A DNA stretch of 64,000 nt, taken from an uncultured Christensenella sp. (GTDB lineage Bacteria > Bacillota > Clostridia > Christensenellales > Borkfalkiaceae). The stretch is taken from NCBI GenBank assembly GCA_910587015.1, contig CAJUME010000005.1:248001-312000 (forward strand), read 5' to 3'. A program made the position numbers and the translations under genes. Shown piece after piece: positions 33,566 to 41,685 of the stretch (the first letter of the stretch is position 1; each line of letters opens with the position of its first letter). The notes beneath the pieces are model-generated. The model did not search any database, was not told the origin of the DNA, and saw only the letters and a list, made by a program, of their open reading frames with translations.

Positions 33566-33656
33566 TTAAGTACTTAATTAATTTTAATACAAAATACTCA
33601 ATTAAGCAAGTAAATATATAAATTTTTTCACAAATTAAGTATTTTGTAACTTAATT
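33566..33656 (-). promoter_or_regulatory. ppdK promoter with repeated ACTTAATT boxes
   Basis: Minus-strand promoter TTGCTT (33604-33609), 17-bp spacer, TAAAAT (33581-33586). Around it are four related sites: palindrome TTAAGTACTTAA (33566-33577) near the transcription start, ACTCAATTAAGCAAGT (33596-33611) over the -35, AATTAAGT (33633-33640) and ACTTAATT (33649-33656) upstream. Likely operator of a metabolic regulator. Confidence 0.6.
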
Positions 33657-33660
33657 GCAG

Positions 33661-33697
33661 AAAAACGGCGGGCTGTATTCCAAATACAGCCCGCCGC
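33661..33697 (-). terminator. Terminator of the Imm1-like pair
   Basis: CGGCGGGCTGTATT / AATACAGCCCGCCG, 14-bp stem, followed by TTTTT on the minus strand. Confidence 0.88.
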
Positions 33698-33722
33698 GGA
33701 TATTTTCGATTTTTTAACCCAT

Positions 33723-34166
33723 TTATGATATTCTTTCCCACTCGATACAGTCGGGCAGTTCTCCGTTTTCGAAGAACTGCTTTACGCACTCTATCGCCTG
33801 TTCCAGAGTTACCACCTTTTCACCGTCCATTTTCGAGGTTTTGTTGCCCTGACCCGAAAGAAATTTTACCTTTTCCTTATGGTGTCCCAAAGAAATCCAT
33901 ATACTGTACTCGCAATCGCAGTTCTCGCAGTCGTCCCAATCCTCGTCCTCCTCATCTACGGAGTCCTCCACCATATAGGTCAGGTATGCAAATTCGCCGT
34001 TTATGTTGACCAAAAGCGAGATATAATCATCATTCTCTTCGTCTAACGACAGCAACGCAAGCGGCTTTGTCGCGCACTCCCTTATAAATTTTTCCGTTTC
34101 CTCAAAGGTTGCAAGGGTTAATTTTTTTCTTTTCTCGTTAGTTCCGTCAAAATAGCTTATCTGCAT
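33723..34166 (-). CDS. Imm1-like immunity-type protein (paralog 2)
   Basis: 147 aa. The C-terminal pattern ECVKQFFENGELPDCIEW matches the Imm1 family hallmark (A/C..FF..G.LP..(I/V).W), and the N-terminal half has the beta-rich INGEFAYLTYM element. An acidic cysteine insert (DCENCDCEY) is special to this copy. Start at 34166 (MQISYFDG), preceded by GCGGAG. It is 21 nt downstream of a close paralog. Imm1 proteins neutralise toxins of polymorphic/contact-dependent systems; no toxin gene is nearby, so the role is inferred. Confidence 0.65.
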   Translation of the reverse strand: MQISYFDGTNEKRKKLTLATFEETEKFIRECATKPLALLSLDEENDDYISLLVNINGEFAYLTYMVEDSVDEEDEDWDDCENCDCEYSIWISLGHHKEKVKFLSGQGNKTSKMDGEKVVTLEQAIECVKQFFENGELPDCIEWERIS

Positions 34167-34186
34167 AATTTTTACTCCGCAATTTT

Positions 34187-34597
34187 TTACTGAATTCTGT
34201 CCCACTCCACGCAATCGGGCAGTTCTCCGTTTTCAAAAAATTGCTTAACGCACTCGATAGCCTTTTCCAAAGGCACAATTTCGTCGCCGTTGTAAAGCTG
34301 GGTTTCCTTACCCTTGCATTTTAAAAACTCGACCTTGCCGTTGTGATTGCCCATAGCCGCCCACATACACGGCTCGCCGCCGTTATATCTGCTTTCTTCG
34401 TCGTTGAAATACGTCAAAGCGGTGAGCTCGCCGTTTATATCTATATCAAGCGACGGATATTTCTTATCGTAGCAAAAGGAAAGCCACGCAAGGGGCTTTG
34501 CGGCACACTCTCTTAAAAGCTTTTCAGCATCCTCAAACGTTTCGCATTCAAGCTTTGTTTTGCGGGCTTTGGTGCCGTCAAAAAGTAAAACCTTCAT
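34187..34597 (-). CDS. Imm1-like immunity-type protein (paralog 1)
   Basis: 136 aa, clearly paralogous to the next gene along its whole length: MKVLLFDGTKARKTKLE aligns with MQISYFDGTNEKRKKLT, and both end GELPDC(V/I)EW(D/E)RI. The GGAGGA site 4-9 nt upstream fixes the ATG at 34597. Here the mid-region has GGEPCMWAAMGNHNG. Together they look like a small array of duplicated immunity genes, or a standalone family using the same fold. Confidence 0.65.
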   Translation of the reverse strand: MKVLLFDGTKARKTKLECETFEDAEKLLRECAAKPLAWLSFCYDKKYPSLDIDINGELTALTYFNDEESRYNGGEPCMWAAMGNHNGKVEFLKCKGKETQLYNGDEIVPLEKAIECVKQFFENGELPDCVEWDRIQ

Positions 34598-34663
34598 AAT
34601 TTCCTCCAAAGTTTAGTTGCACTTATTATAATGCACTGCCCTACCGATGTCAATATAGAAATT

Positions 34664-35383
34664 TTAAATAAGTCTTATATATTCCGAAAGACTTTTGAAC
34701 GCGATATTCAGCTTGTAGGAAAAGTATTCTCTTAAAAGCCTCAGCGCGCGCTTTTCTCCGTCTGCGGTTATAAAGTCCTCTTCATAGCTCTTGTTGTCAA
34801 GCTTGCGCAAAAGGTTATAGGTAACTCTGCTTGCGCCAATACCGCCGCCGCAGTCATAGCAGGTGAACGCGCCCGCGTCCATATCAAAGCGTAGTTTATC
34901 GTGCCCGAGCAGAGCATTACCGCACACCGCGCAGTTTTCCGCGGCGACGCCGTAGCCGGATTTTCTTAAAGCCAGCGTTAAAAAACGGATAAGGGGCTGA
35001 GCCTCGCCCTCCGTGCACATTTCCGACAGCGTTTTAACAAGCGCGTAAAAAATTTCCGCGCTTTCATCGCCCTCGTAGGTTAAAGCCGAGGCCGCTTCCA
35101 CCGCCGCCGAGGCTGCGTAAAATTTGTTTATATCCGTACGCAAATCGTAAAAGCTTTCCGTTTCGCTTGCGTTTATAACGGTGTATCTGTCGCCTTTTTT
35201 TGAAAGTATGTACTCGGCAAAGCAAAAAGGCTGGGCGGCAAATTTAAGCCTTGCCCCCGCCTTTTTTACGCCCTTTGCCCCCGCCGTGATTTTACCGTTT
35301 TCGGCGGTTAAAAGGGTCAGTATTTTGTCGTTTTCGTTGTAATCAGCCGCGCGCAGCATAAGCGCGTTAACCTTTATCTCCAT
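34664..35383 (-). CDS. recO: DNA repair protein RecO
   Basis: Recombination mediator that helps RecA load on SSB-coated DNA. 239 aa: OB-fold N-terminus (ALMLRAADYNENDKILTLLT, GKITAGAKGVKK) and the zinc finger CAVCG...CYDCGGG near residues 150-175. It follows yqzL and era as in Bacillus. Confidence 0.93.
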   Translation of the reverse strand: MEIKVNALMLRAADYNENDKILTLLTAENGKITAGAKGVKKAGARLKFAAQPFCFAEYILSKKGDRYTVINASETESFYDLRTDINKFYAASAAVEAASALTYEGDESAEIFYALVKTLSEMCTEGEAQPLIRFLTLALRKSGYGVAAENCAVCGNALLGHDKLRFDMDAGAFTCYDCGGGIGASRVTYNLLRKLDNKSYEEDFITADGEKRALRLLREYFSYKLNIAFKSLSEYIRLI

Positions 35384-35395
35384 AAAACATTCAGC

Positions 35396-35500
35396 TTAAT
35401 CCTTATGGTCCAACTGCTTGTACAGCATATAATAGCTTACGTTGCCCGTTTTTTCAAACATTTTCCATGCAAGCTCCGCCGCATCCCTGTCTCTTTTCAT
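35396..35500 (-). CDS. yqzL: YqzL family micro-protein
   Basis: 34 aa, MKRDRDAAELAWKMFEKTGN then VSYYMLYKQLDHKD. The pattern W-K-(V/M)-F-x-x-T-G-(N/D)-x-x-x-Y-(L/M)-L-(F/Y)-K matches YqzL, which lies between era and recO in Bacillus, just as here. AAGGAG is 6 nt before the ATG. Function unknown. Confidence 0.85.
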   Translation of the reverse strand: MKRDRDAAELAWKMFEKTGNVSYYMLYKQLDHKD

Positions 35501-35540
35501 ACAGCACTCCTTAACAACAGAATGCGCACTTTACAACAAA

Positions 35541-36419
35541 TTATACAATAAAAATATCTTTTACAAGACCGGGGCGGTTGCGCCAGTCCTCTTCAACGCG
35601 GACGTATGTAGTCAAAAATACCTTTGCGCCGAGGAATTTTTCCATATCCTGACGGGCGAAGGAGGAAACCTCCTTAATCGCTCTGCCCTGTTTACCTATT
35701 AAAATGGCCTTGTGGTTGGCTTTTTCGCAGATTATATCGAGATTAACCTCGTAATTACCGTTTTCCTTGCGGGTAAATTCGTTGATTACGATAGCTATAC
35801 CGTGCGGGATTTCGTCGTCGAATTTCAAAAGAATTTTCTCGCGCATTATTTCGGCGACCATAAACCTTTCGCTTTTGTCCGAAACTATGTCCTCTTCTAT
35901 AACCTTGCCGCCCTCGGGCATTTGCTCCGCGAGGTATTGCTCAAGCTTGCGCATATTAGTGTATTTGCGGGCGGAAACGGGAAAAACGTCGCAGTGAATG
36001 CCGTTATCGTACAGCTTTTTAACGTCCTCTGCAATGCGCTCCTTCGGCATAATGTCTATCTTTGTGTAGGCGAGCGCCATAGGAATTTTGCCGTCCGCAT
36101 ACTTTTTGATAAGCGTTATATCCTCGTCGGAAATTCCGCCGTGCCCGTCGTGAACGAAAAGAATAAAATCAACGTCCTTTGCGGCGTCGTCCGTGGCTTT
36201 AAGCATTAAATCGGTCAGATAATGCCCGCTTTTGTATATGCCGGGGGTATCTACAAAAACAAGCTGATATTCTTCCTTTGTAAGCACGCCCATAATGGAA
36301 TTGCGCGTGGTCTGGGGCTTGGGCGAAACTATCGCCACCTTTTCGCCCACAAGCACGTTTACAAGCGTGCTTTTGCCTGCGTTTGCTCTGCCTATCACTC
36401 CTATAAATCCGCTTCTCAT
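35541..36419 (-). CDS. era: GTPase Era
   Basis: Essential GTPase that binds the 3' end of 16S rRNA during 30S assembly. 292 aa. G1 GRANAGKST at residues 9-17, G3 DTPG near residue 57, G4 TKID near residue 117, then a C-terminal KH domain (ILIGKQGRAIKEV near residue 240). The usual G4 is (N/T)KxD. Overlaps ybeY by 4 nt. Confidence 0.96.
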   Translation of the reverse strand: MRSGFIGVIGRANAGKSTLVNVLVGEKVAIVSPKPQTTRNSIMGVLTKEEYQLVFVDTPGIYKSGHYLTDLMLKATDDAAKDVDFILFVHDGHGGISDEDITLIKKYADGKIPMALAYTKIDIMPKERIAEDVKKLYDNGIHCDVFPVSARKYTNMRKLEQYLAEQMPEGGKVIEEDIVSDKSERFMVAEIMREKILLKFDDEIPHGIAIVINEFTRKENGNYEVNLDIICEKANHKAILIGKQGRAIKEVSSFARQDMEKFLGAKVFLTTYVRVEEDWRNRPGLVKDIFIV

Positions 36420-36886
36420 TCCCGCGTTATTCCTAATTTACTCAATATTTTTTCTTCTTTTGCGCGCATTTCGGGCTTGTCCTCTTCAGTCATATGGTCA
36501 TAGCCTAAAAGGTGCCACAAACCGTGCACGGCAAGATAGTGCAGCTCTCTCATATAGCTGTGCCCGTATTCCTCCGCCTGCTCCCTTGCGCGTTTTTCGC
36601 AGATAACTATACTGCCGAGGAAGATATTGCCCTCCTCGTCCACCTCAAACGGAAAGTCCGCCTTTTTAAGCGCCTTGCCGCGGATTCCGTCAAGCGAGGG
36701 AAAGCTTAAAACGTCTGTTACCGCGTCAATTCCGCGGGCTTCGGCGTTAAGGCGCCGAATTTCCGCCTCGTCTGTTACAATGATTTCTGCGGAAAGTCCG
36801 CAGTCGCTTTCAATTTCGCTCTCAAACGCCTTTGACAGCGGCGAAAAATCGAATTGCTCGCAAAAAATGTTAAGCATAGTCATCAT
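36416..36886 (-). CDS. ybeY: Endoribonuclease YbeY
   Basis: Zinc-dependent endoribonuclease acting in 16S rRNA 3'-end maturation and ribosome quality control. 156 aa with the metal-binding signature HGLWHLLGYDH near residue 118 and the preceding TDVLSFP motif near residue 57. Overlaps both neighbours by 4 nt (ATGA), so era, ybeY and the HD protein are translationally coupled. Confidence 0.95.
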   Translation of the reverse strand: MMTMLNIFCEQFDFSPLSKAFESEIESDCGLSAEIIVTDEAEIRRLNAEARGIDAVTDVLSFPSLDGIRGKALKKADFPFEVDEEGNIFLGSIVICEKRAREQAEEYGHSYMRELHYLAVHGLWHLLGYDHMTEEDKPEMRAKEEKILSKLGITRE

Positions 36887-38376
36887 CTCTTTTTAAGCGT
36901 CAGCTTGGGGTAAGCCACGCGCGAATGGTATACGCCCGTAAGTCCGTTTACAACCGTGCGGGTTATTATAGTCAGCTCGCGCATGGTTATGTTGCAGTCC
37001 ACAAACTGCTCCTGATTCATACGCTCCTCCACAAGATTGTTTACAAGCCTTTCAACCTTTTCTGGCGAGCGGTCTGGCAAAGAGCGCGTTGCCGCCTCCG
37101 CCGCGTCCACAATCATTATAATTGCGGCAATCTTTGTTGTGGGCGTGGGTCCCGCATAGGAATAGTTTGCTATATTCAGCTCGCCATCGCTCATTTTAAG
37201 CGCCTTGGCGTAGAAATATTTTATGGGAAGGGTGCCGTGATGCTGAACCGCAACGTCCGCAAAAATTTCGGGCAGACGGTTCTTTTTAATCAGCTTTGCG
37301 CCGTCGCGGGTGTGCGAACGGATAATATCCACGGAAAGCTCGGGAGTAAGCTCCTTATGCAAATCGTATTCGCTTTGGTTTTCCGCAAACATTTCGGGGT
37401 TTTTAAGCTTGCCCACATCGTGATAGTATGCGGCGGCGCGCGCCAGCTCGGAATCCTCTCCTATCGCGGTTGCGCACATTTCCGCAAGCTGGGCAACGAC
37501 AATGCAGTGATTGTAGGTGCCGGGGGCGTTGGACTTAAGTCTGGAAATAAGCTTTGCGTGGTCGGAGGTAAGCTCGCGCAGACGGAAGGGCGTAAGCTCG
37601 GAGAACATTCCCTCGAACACCGGCAGAAGAAACATAAACGCCAGAACGGACAAAACGCAGTCGAAGGCGCTGTACATAACTATATCGAGCGCCTCGTCAA
37701 GAGCAAGGTTTGTGGGAAGCTGCACAACAAGGTTTATCAAAATAACGGGGCCGAGCAGCAACAGCGCAAGCATAACGCAGCCTATACGCGTTTTTATGCG
37801 CTTTAATACGATTATACCGATAATTCCGCAGCAGAAGCACGTTAAAAGGCTTGAAAAGCTTTCAACCATTTTAATGGAGCCGTACGCGCCGTCCGGCAGG
37901 GTATCGGGGCCGAGCGTCACGTCGGAGCTGTTTAAAAATCTGTTGAATATGAATATTGTAAGCGCAAACACTATGTTCATGAAAATAGCGTCCTTGCGCT
38001 TTAAAATCATTGCCGCCATAAGCGCGAAAAACAGAAGCGGGCGCGCGGTTGAATATACGAATTTGCCGACCACGTTGCACAAAAGCAGCGCAATGCACAG
38101 CAAAAGATAAATTTCCATAATTTTGGAATACTGTGCAAGCAGGCTTCTGTTTTCGAAAAACATATAGATATAAACAATACACATCAGCAGTGCAACAGCC
38201 GTAACCACCGTGATTATGTTTTTATACTGGTGAAATATAAAGTCCTTTAAGCCCAGCTCTACGTTGACGAGGTTTATAAGCATCATAAGCATCATGACGC
38301 CTATAAGCACCGTGAACGAAACAAGAGTAGTTATAATACTTAAGCATATTTCTTTTTTCGTAAGCTTTGTCTTCAA
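36883..38376 (-). CDS. 7TM-HD family protein (PgpH-like c-di-AMP phosphodiesterase), lacking the extracellular domain
   Basis: 497 aa. About seven membrane helices (residues 10-265) are followed by an HD domain with YNHCIVVAQLAE, YYHDVGK near residue 330 and a later HHGTLP segment; the metal-binding residues are intact. PgpH/YqfF of Bacillus and Listeria degrades c-di-AMP and is about 700 aa because a 7TMR-HDED extracytoplasmic domain follows the first helix. Here the second helix begins about 20 residues after the first, so that sensor is absent. The phoH-pgpH-ybeY-era context supports orthology. Confidence 0.88.
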   Translation of the reverse strand: MKTKLTKKEICLSIITTLVSFTVLIGVMMLMMLINLVNVELGLKDFIFHQYKNIITVVTAVALLMCIVYIYMFFENRSLLAQYSKIMEIYLLLCIALLLCNVVGKFVYSTARPLLFFALMAAMILKRKDAIFMNIVFALTIFIFNRFLNSSDVTLGPDTLPDGAYGSIKMVESFSSLLTCFCCGIIGIIVLKRIKTRIGCVMLALLLLGPVILINLVVQLPTNLALDEALDIVMYSAFDCVLSVLAFMFLLPVFEGMFSELTPFRLRELTSDHAKLISRLKSNAPGTYNHCIVVAQLAEMCATAIGEDSELARAAAYYHDVGKLKNPEMFAENQSEYDLHKELTPELSVDIIRSHTRDGAKLIKKNRLPEIFADVAVQHHGTLPIKYFYAKALKMSDGELNIANYSYAGPTPTTKIAAIIMIVDAAEAATRSLPDRSPEKVERLVNNLVEERMNQEQFVDCNITMRELTIITRTVVNGLTGVYHSRVAYPKLTLKKR

Positions 38377-38403
38377 AATTTCCTCCGAAGGGTAAGTAAA
38401 TAA

Positions 38404-39387
38404 TTACGCGTTGTTATCTGTTTTGTGTTTGTTCGAATCCGCCTCGTACGCGCGGACAATGCTCATTACAAGCGGGTTGCGGACAACGTCCTTGTCGGAC
38501 AAGTGCACTATGCCTATGCCCTCCACTTCCTTTAAAACGTGCGCCGCGTGCTCAAGCCCGCTCTTCTTCCCGTCGGGAAGGTCGATTTGCGTCACATCGC
38601 CCGTAATCACCATTTTACTGCCGTCGCCCAAACGCGTCAAAAACATCTTCATTTGCTCGCGCGTGGAGTTCTGCGCCTCGTCCAAAATTATAAACGCGTT
38701 CGAAAGCGTTCTGCCGCGCATATACGCAAGCGGAGCAATTTCAATAGAGCCGCGCTCCATCAGCTTTGTATACGTTTCCAGCCCGAGCATTTCCTGCAGG
38801 GCATCGTAAAGCGGACGGAGATAGGGGTCTACCTTGGTCTGCAAATCGCCGGGGAGAAAGCCGAGCTTTTCGCCCGCCTCCACAGCGGGACGGGTAAGAA
38901 TTATTTTATCAACCTGCTTTTGCTTGTATGCCTGAACGGCAAGACACACCGCAAGATACGTTTTGCCCGTGCCCGCGGGGCCTATGCCGAAAACCACAGA
39001 CTTTTTGCCGATTTCGTCAACATATTTGCGCTGACCTACCGTCTTGCATTTAATCGGCTTTCCGCGCGAGGTTATGGCGACCGTACCGGAGGACAGCTTT
39101 TTAATGTCGCTCGCCTTGCCCTCTTTGGCAAGCTCTATGCAGTACTGAGTTCTGCCCTTGTCTATGCCCTCGCCGCTTTCCGCCAGCACCAAAAGATTTT
39201 CTATTACGGAGGCGGCTTGTACAACCTTGTCCTCCGTACCCGAAACAACTATATTAAGTCCGTCCACGCGGATTATTACGCCGAATTCCTGCATAAGCAC
39301 GTTGATATTTTCGTCGAACGTGCCGAGGACGCGCTGAAGCTTGTCTGAATTGTCGGCGTTGATTTTTCTTATACTCTGATTGTTCAT
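38404..39387 (-). CDS. phoH: PhoH family ATPase (PhoL)
   Basis: 327 aa. N-terminal KH-like region (residues 1-105) then a RecA/superfamily 1-like ATPase: Walker A GPAGTGKTYLA near residue 140, Walker B FIILDEAQNSTREQMK near residue 240 and GDVTQIDLP. Predicted RNA-linked ATPase that works with YbeY. I chose the ATG at 39387, just past the yqfD stop; the open frame runs 28 codons into yqfD. No obvious ribosome site, so coupling to yqfD translation is likely. Confidence 0.92.
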   Translation of the reverse strand: MNNQSIRKINADNSDKLQRVLGTFDENINVLMQEFGVIIRVDGLNIVVSGTEDKVVQAASVIENLLVLAESGEGIDKGRTQYCIELAKEGKASDIKKLSSGTVAITSRGKPIKCKTVGQRKYVDEIGKKSVVFGIGPAGTGKTYLAVCLAVQAYKQKQVDKIILTRPAVEAGEKLGFLPGDLQTKVDPYLRPLYDALQEMLGLETYTKLMERGSIEIAPLAYMRGRTLSNAFIILDEAQNSTREQMKMFLTRLGDGSKMVITGDVTQIDLPDGKKSGLEHAAHVLKEVEGIGIVHLSDKDVVRNPLVMSIVRAYEADSNKHKTDNNA

Positions 39388-39401
39388 AAAAAATTTAGAC
39401 T

Positions 39402-40295
39402 TTACGTTATATTGATACTTATTTTGTGTATATAACTGAAATCTATAACGTAAATTACTCCGCCGTCGCACGGCTTTACCGTATGCTTGCGCGAGAGTAT
39501 TGTTTCGTTTTCCAGCAGAACGGAGGAATAAGCTTTTTTAAGATTTTCCTCGCTCTCCTCCTCGGCAAAAAATTCAGACGTGCGCGCGCATTCTATTTCC
39601 GCATAGCCCGCCGCAAGACAGCTTATATTCTCCTCGCCGGAAAGCATATGCGCATAAATAAGCGTATCGCCCTTTTTGACGGTATCTCCCGCAGAAACGG
39701 CCGCCGTTCCGCACACCGCCACGATATTGCGGACAACGCCGTCCGTATCCGACAATAACGGCTTTGTGCTTGCCGAGCCGAAATGCTCGTCGTCGACCTG
39801 AACGTCGACCACAAGCACGCTGCCGCGCCGCTCGATATTGCAGAAGGTGACCTGCGGCAAGGAAAGAATTCTGCCCGTGGCAACCGCCTTGTTTAGCGCG
39901 GAAAACGGTTTAAACTCCCTTGCGCCCTCGTCCAGAATTATTTTACGGACGTCCGCTTCGAGGTAGCTGCCGCTGCCGCTGACCTCGATTTTAAGCACGA
40001 AGGTATTTGCAAACACGGCAAGCGCAACAAACGCCGCCGCGCCGACAAACAGCCCCGCGCGCAGCTTTGCAAGCGATAAAAAACGGCGTTTCGCGCTGTT
40101 TTTTACCACGCAGATATTATAACACGGCTTATCAAAAATTGCAAAAGCTTTTTCGATATCTTTATCTTTTACGCAAAATATAAAGTAAGCGCCGCGTTTT
40201 TTGCACGCATAGGCGGCTATTCCCGCTTTTTTAAGTCTTTTTAAAGCCGCCTCCGCAGTGGCGACAACTGAAATTTCGGTAAGCCTACCCTTCAA
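39402..40295 (-). CDS. yqfD: Sporulation protein YqfD
   Basis: 297 aa. N-terminal region (residues 1-70), one membrane helix near residues 80-100 and a long extracytoplasmic part with YqfD-type segments such as VKKGDTLI. In Bacillus YqfD is expressed in the mother cell and needed for sporulation. TTG start at 40295 supported by GGGAG 7 nt upstream; it overlaps yqfC by 11 nt. Confidence 0.85.
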   Translation of the reverse strand: MKGRLTEISVVATAEAALKRLKKAGIAAYACKKRGAYFIFCVKDKDIEKAFAIFDKPCYNICVVKNSAKRRFLSLAKLRAGLFVGAAAFVALAVFANTFVLKIEVSGSGSYLEADVRKIILDEGAREFKPFSALNKAVATGRILSLPQVTFCNIERRGSVLVVDVQVDDEHFGSASTKPLLSDTDGVVRNIVAVCGTAAVSAGDTVKKGDTLIYAHMLSGEENISCLAAGYAEIECARTSEFFAEEESEENLKKAYSSVLLENETILSRKHTVKPCDGGVIYVIDFSYIHKISINIT

Positions 40296-40533
40296 TTTTA
40301 ATCTCCCTTATATCGCCCTTTATTAAAATATCGTCCTCGAAATAGCTGCCTATATCCAGATTTTCGCCCCCGATTATAATAACGCAGCGCCTTTGCAGAA
40401 GTATTATTTTTTCCGCCGAAAGCTCTTTAACGGACTTTATACTGCGGAAGTATCCGCCGAACTGCGGTATTATCGTAAAGGCCTTAAGCGTATCCGCGCC
40501 AAGCTCGCCGAGAATTTGTTCCAAAAGCTTCAT
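40285..40533 (-). CDS. yqfC: Sporulation protein YqfC
   Basis: 82 aa, YabP/YqfC family: VKELSAEKIILL then a beta-rich core (CVIIIGGENLDIGSYFEDDI). Always found directly upstream of yqfD in spore formers, as here. First gene of the yqfC-to-recO operon; divergent from the MinD-like gene across 138 bp. Confidence 0.86.
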   Translation of the reverse strand: MKLLEQILGELGADTLKAFTIIPQFGGYFRSIKSVKELSAEKIILLQRRCVIIIGGENLDIGSYFEDDILIKGDIREIKIEG

Positions 40534-40671
40534 AAGTCTATTTTATGCCCGCCATAGTTTATGTATAACCGCCAAAAACCGCCTTTGGCTTGCAGCCGCT
40601 TTTACCTTAAAATATATATTATAACAAAAACAGACTTATTTTTTAATTGCTACGCCGCTAAAATTGCTTGT

Positions 40672-41403
40672 ATGGCTACAAAAATTTACCTTACGAGCTT
40701 TAAGGGCGGCACGGGTGTAACCTCGTTCTGCATAGGCTTGGGGCTTGCGCTTGCCGAGCTGGGCGAAAGAACGCTTATTGTAGACGGCGATACGCTTAGC
40801 GGCGGCGCGATAATTGCGGGCGGGTTGTCCAATATGCAGGTCTACACCCTTGCCGACTACGAAAAGGGCGCGTGCCGCGCAAAACAGACTCTGATTCCCC
40901 ACGCGCAGACGGCTAATCTGTGCTTTATGCCCTCGATAGGACTTAAAAACGCGGAGGCGGCAAACCGCGCCGTTGCCGACGTTGAGGGGCTGTTTGATTT
41001 TATACTTGCCGATAAAACGGCAAAGGAAAGCTGCGACAGAGCGATTATTGTGACCGAGCCGTTTTTGCCCTCGGTAAAGAGTGCGGACTGTTGCAGAAAC
41101 GCGCTTGCGGACGGAGGCTTTAAGGACATAGGGCTTGTGGTTAACAAAATCTGCGGCGGACAGATTTTAAACGGCGAAATTATGACCGCGCAGGAAATTG
41201 CGGCCGTACTGCATCTGCCGCTTACGGCGGTTATCCCCGAGGACCTGACGCTTTCTGCGGGAAAATACCGCAATGCGACGATTAAGGCGTTTAAGCTTGC
41301 CGCGGCGGCGGTATGCGGCAAAAAAGAGGGCACCTGCAACGTAATTGCAAAATACGCGGGGCTTGGCGGCTATATTAAAAGAAAGCTGAGGGAAAAGGTA
41401 TGA
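40672..41403 (+). CDS. MinD-like protein with degenerate P-loop
   Basis: 243 aa, related to the septum-placement ATPase MinD. The N-terminus MATKIYLTSFKGGTGVTS aligns residue by residue with MinD: signature lysine K11 is present but the P-loop lysine at 16 is Val, and T17-S18 follow. CDRAIIVTEPFLPSVKSAD matches the MinD 'DRAIVVT-P...S(V/A)..AD' stretch, but the switch II segment before it is shortened. LVVNKI is present. The C-terminus YIKRKLREKV can form an amphipathic membrane helix like the MinD targeting sequence. Probably binds nucleotide poorly or not at all. Start at 40672 by homology; no strong ribosome site. Overlaps the MinE-like gene by 4 nt. Confidence 0.78.
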   Translation: MATKIYLTSFKGGTGVTSFCIGLGLALAELGERTLIVDGDTLSGGAIIAGGLSNMQVYTLADYEKGACRAKQTLIPHAQTANLCFMPSIGLKNAEAANRAVADVEGLFDFILADKTAKESCDRAIIVTEPFLPSVKSADCCRNALADGGFKDIGLVVNKICGGQILNGEIMTAQEIAAVLHLPLTAVIPEDLTLSAGKYRNATIKAFKLAAAAVCGKKEGTCNVIAKYAGLGGYIKRKLREKV

Positions 41404-41612
41404 ACAGAGCAAACAGAATTCTTGCGCTTGACAGAGAGGATATGTCCGACTTTGAAAGGGCGCTGTTTTTAAAGGATTTGAAAAGGGTGACCGAGGAGTA
41501 TTTCGAATGCAACGGCGACGCAACGCTGGAAATAACACGGGCGGACGGGGGCTTTCTTGTATGCGTTATTTTTACCGCGCGCAGAGTAAAAACGCTTAAA
41601 AACCCCGTTTAA
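41400..41612 (+). CDS. MinE-like small protein
   Basis: 70 aa. The pattern NRANRILALDRED ... FLKDLKRVTEEYFECNGD ... GGFLVCVIF mirrors MinE (AKERLQ-ILAHDR ... L..(L/I)..(D/E)I..VI.KY(V/F).(I/V)...) in length and order, though the N-terminal membrane-binding stretch is reduced. Translationally coupled (ATGA) to the MinD-like gene. MinE stimulates MinD ATPase; with a partner missing its P-loop lysine, a non-oscillating or structural role seems likelier. Assignment rests on pattern and context. Confidence 0.55.
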   Translation: MNRANRILALDREDMSDFERALFLKDLKRVTEEYFECNGDATLEITRADGGFLVCVIFTARRVKTLKNPV

Positions 41613-41633
41613 AAAATTGTATAACAAAAACAA

Positions 41634-41673
41634 GCGGCGCCGCGGAGGTTTAATTAAACCTCCGCGGCGCCGC
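41634..41673. terminator. Bidirectional terminator, 40-nt perfect palindrome
   Basis: GCGGCGCCGCGGAGGTTTAA and its complement, between the convergent MinE-like and S41 protease genes. The minus strand continues TTGTTTTTG. Confidence 0.85.
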
Positions 41674-41685
41674 TGTCAGTTAATT

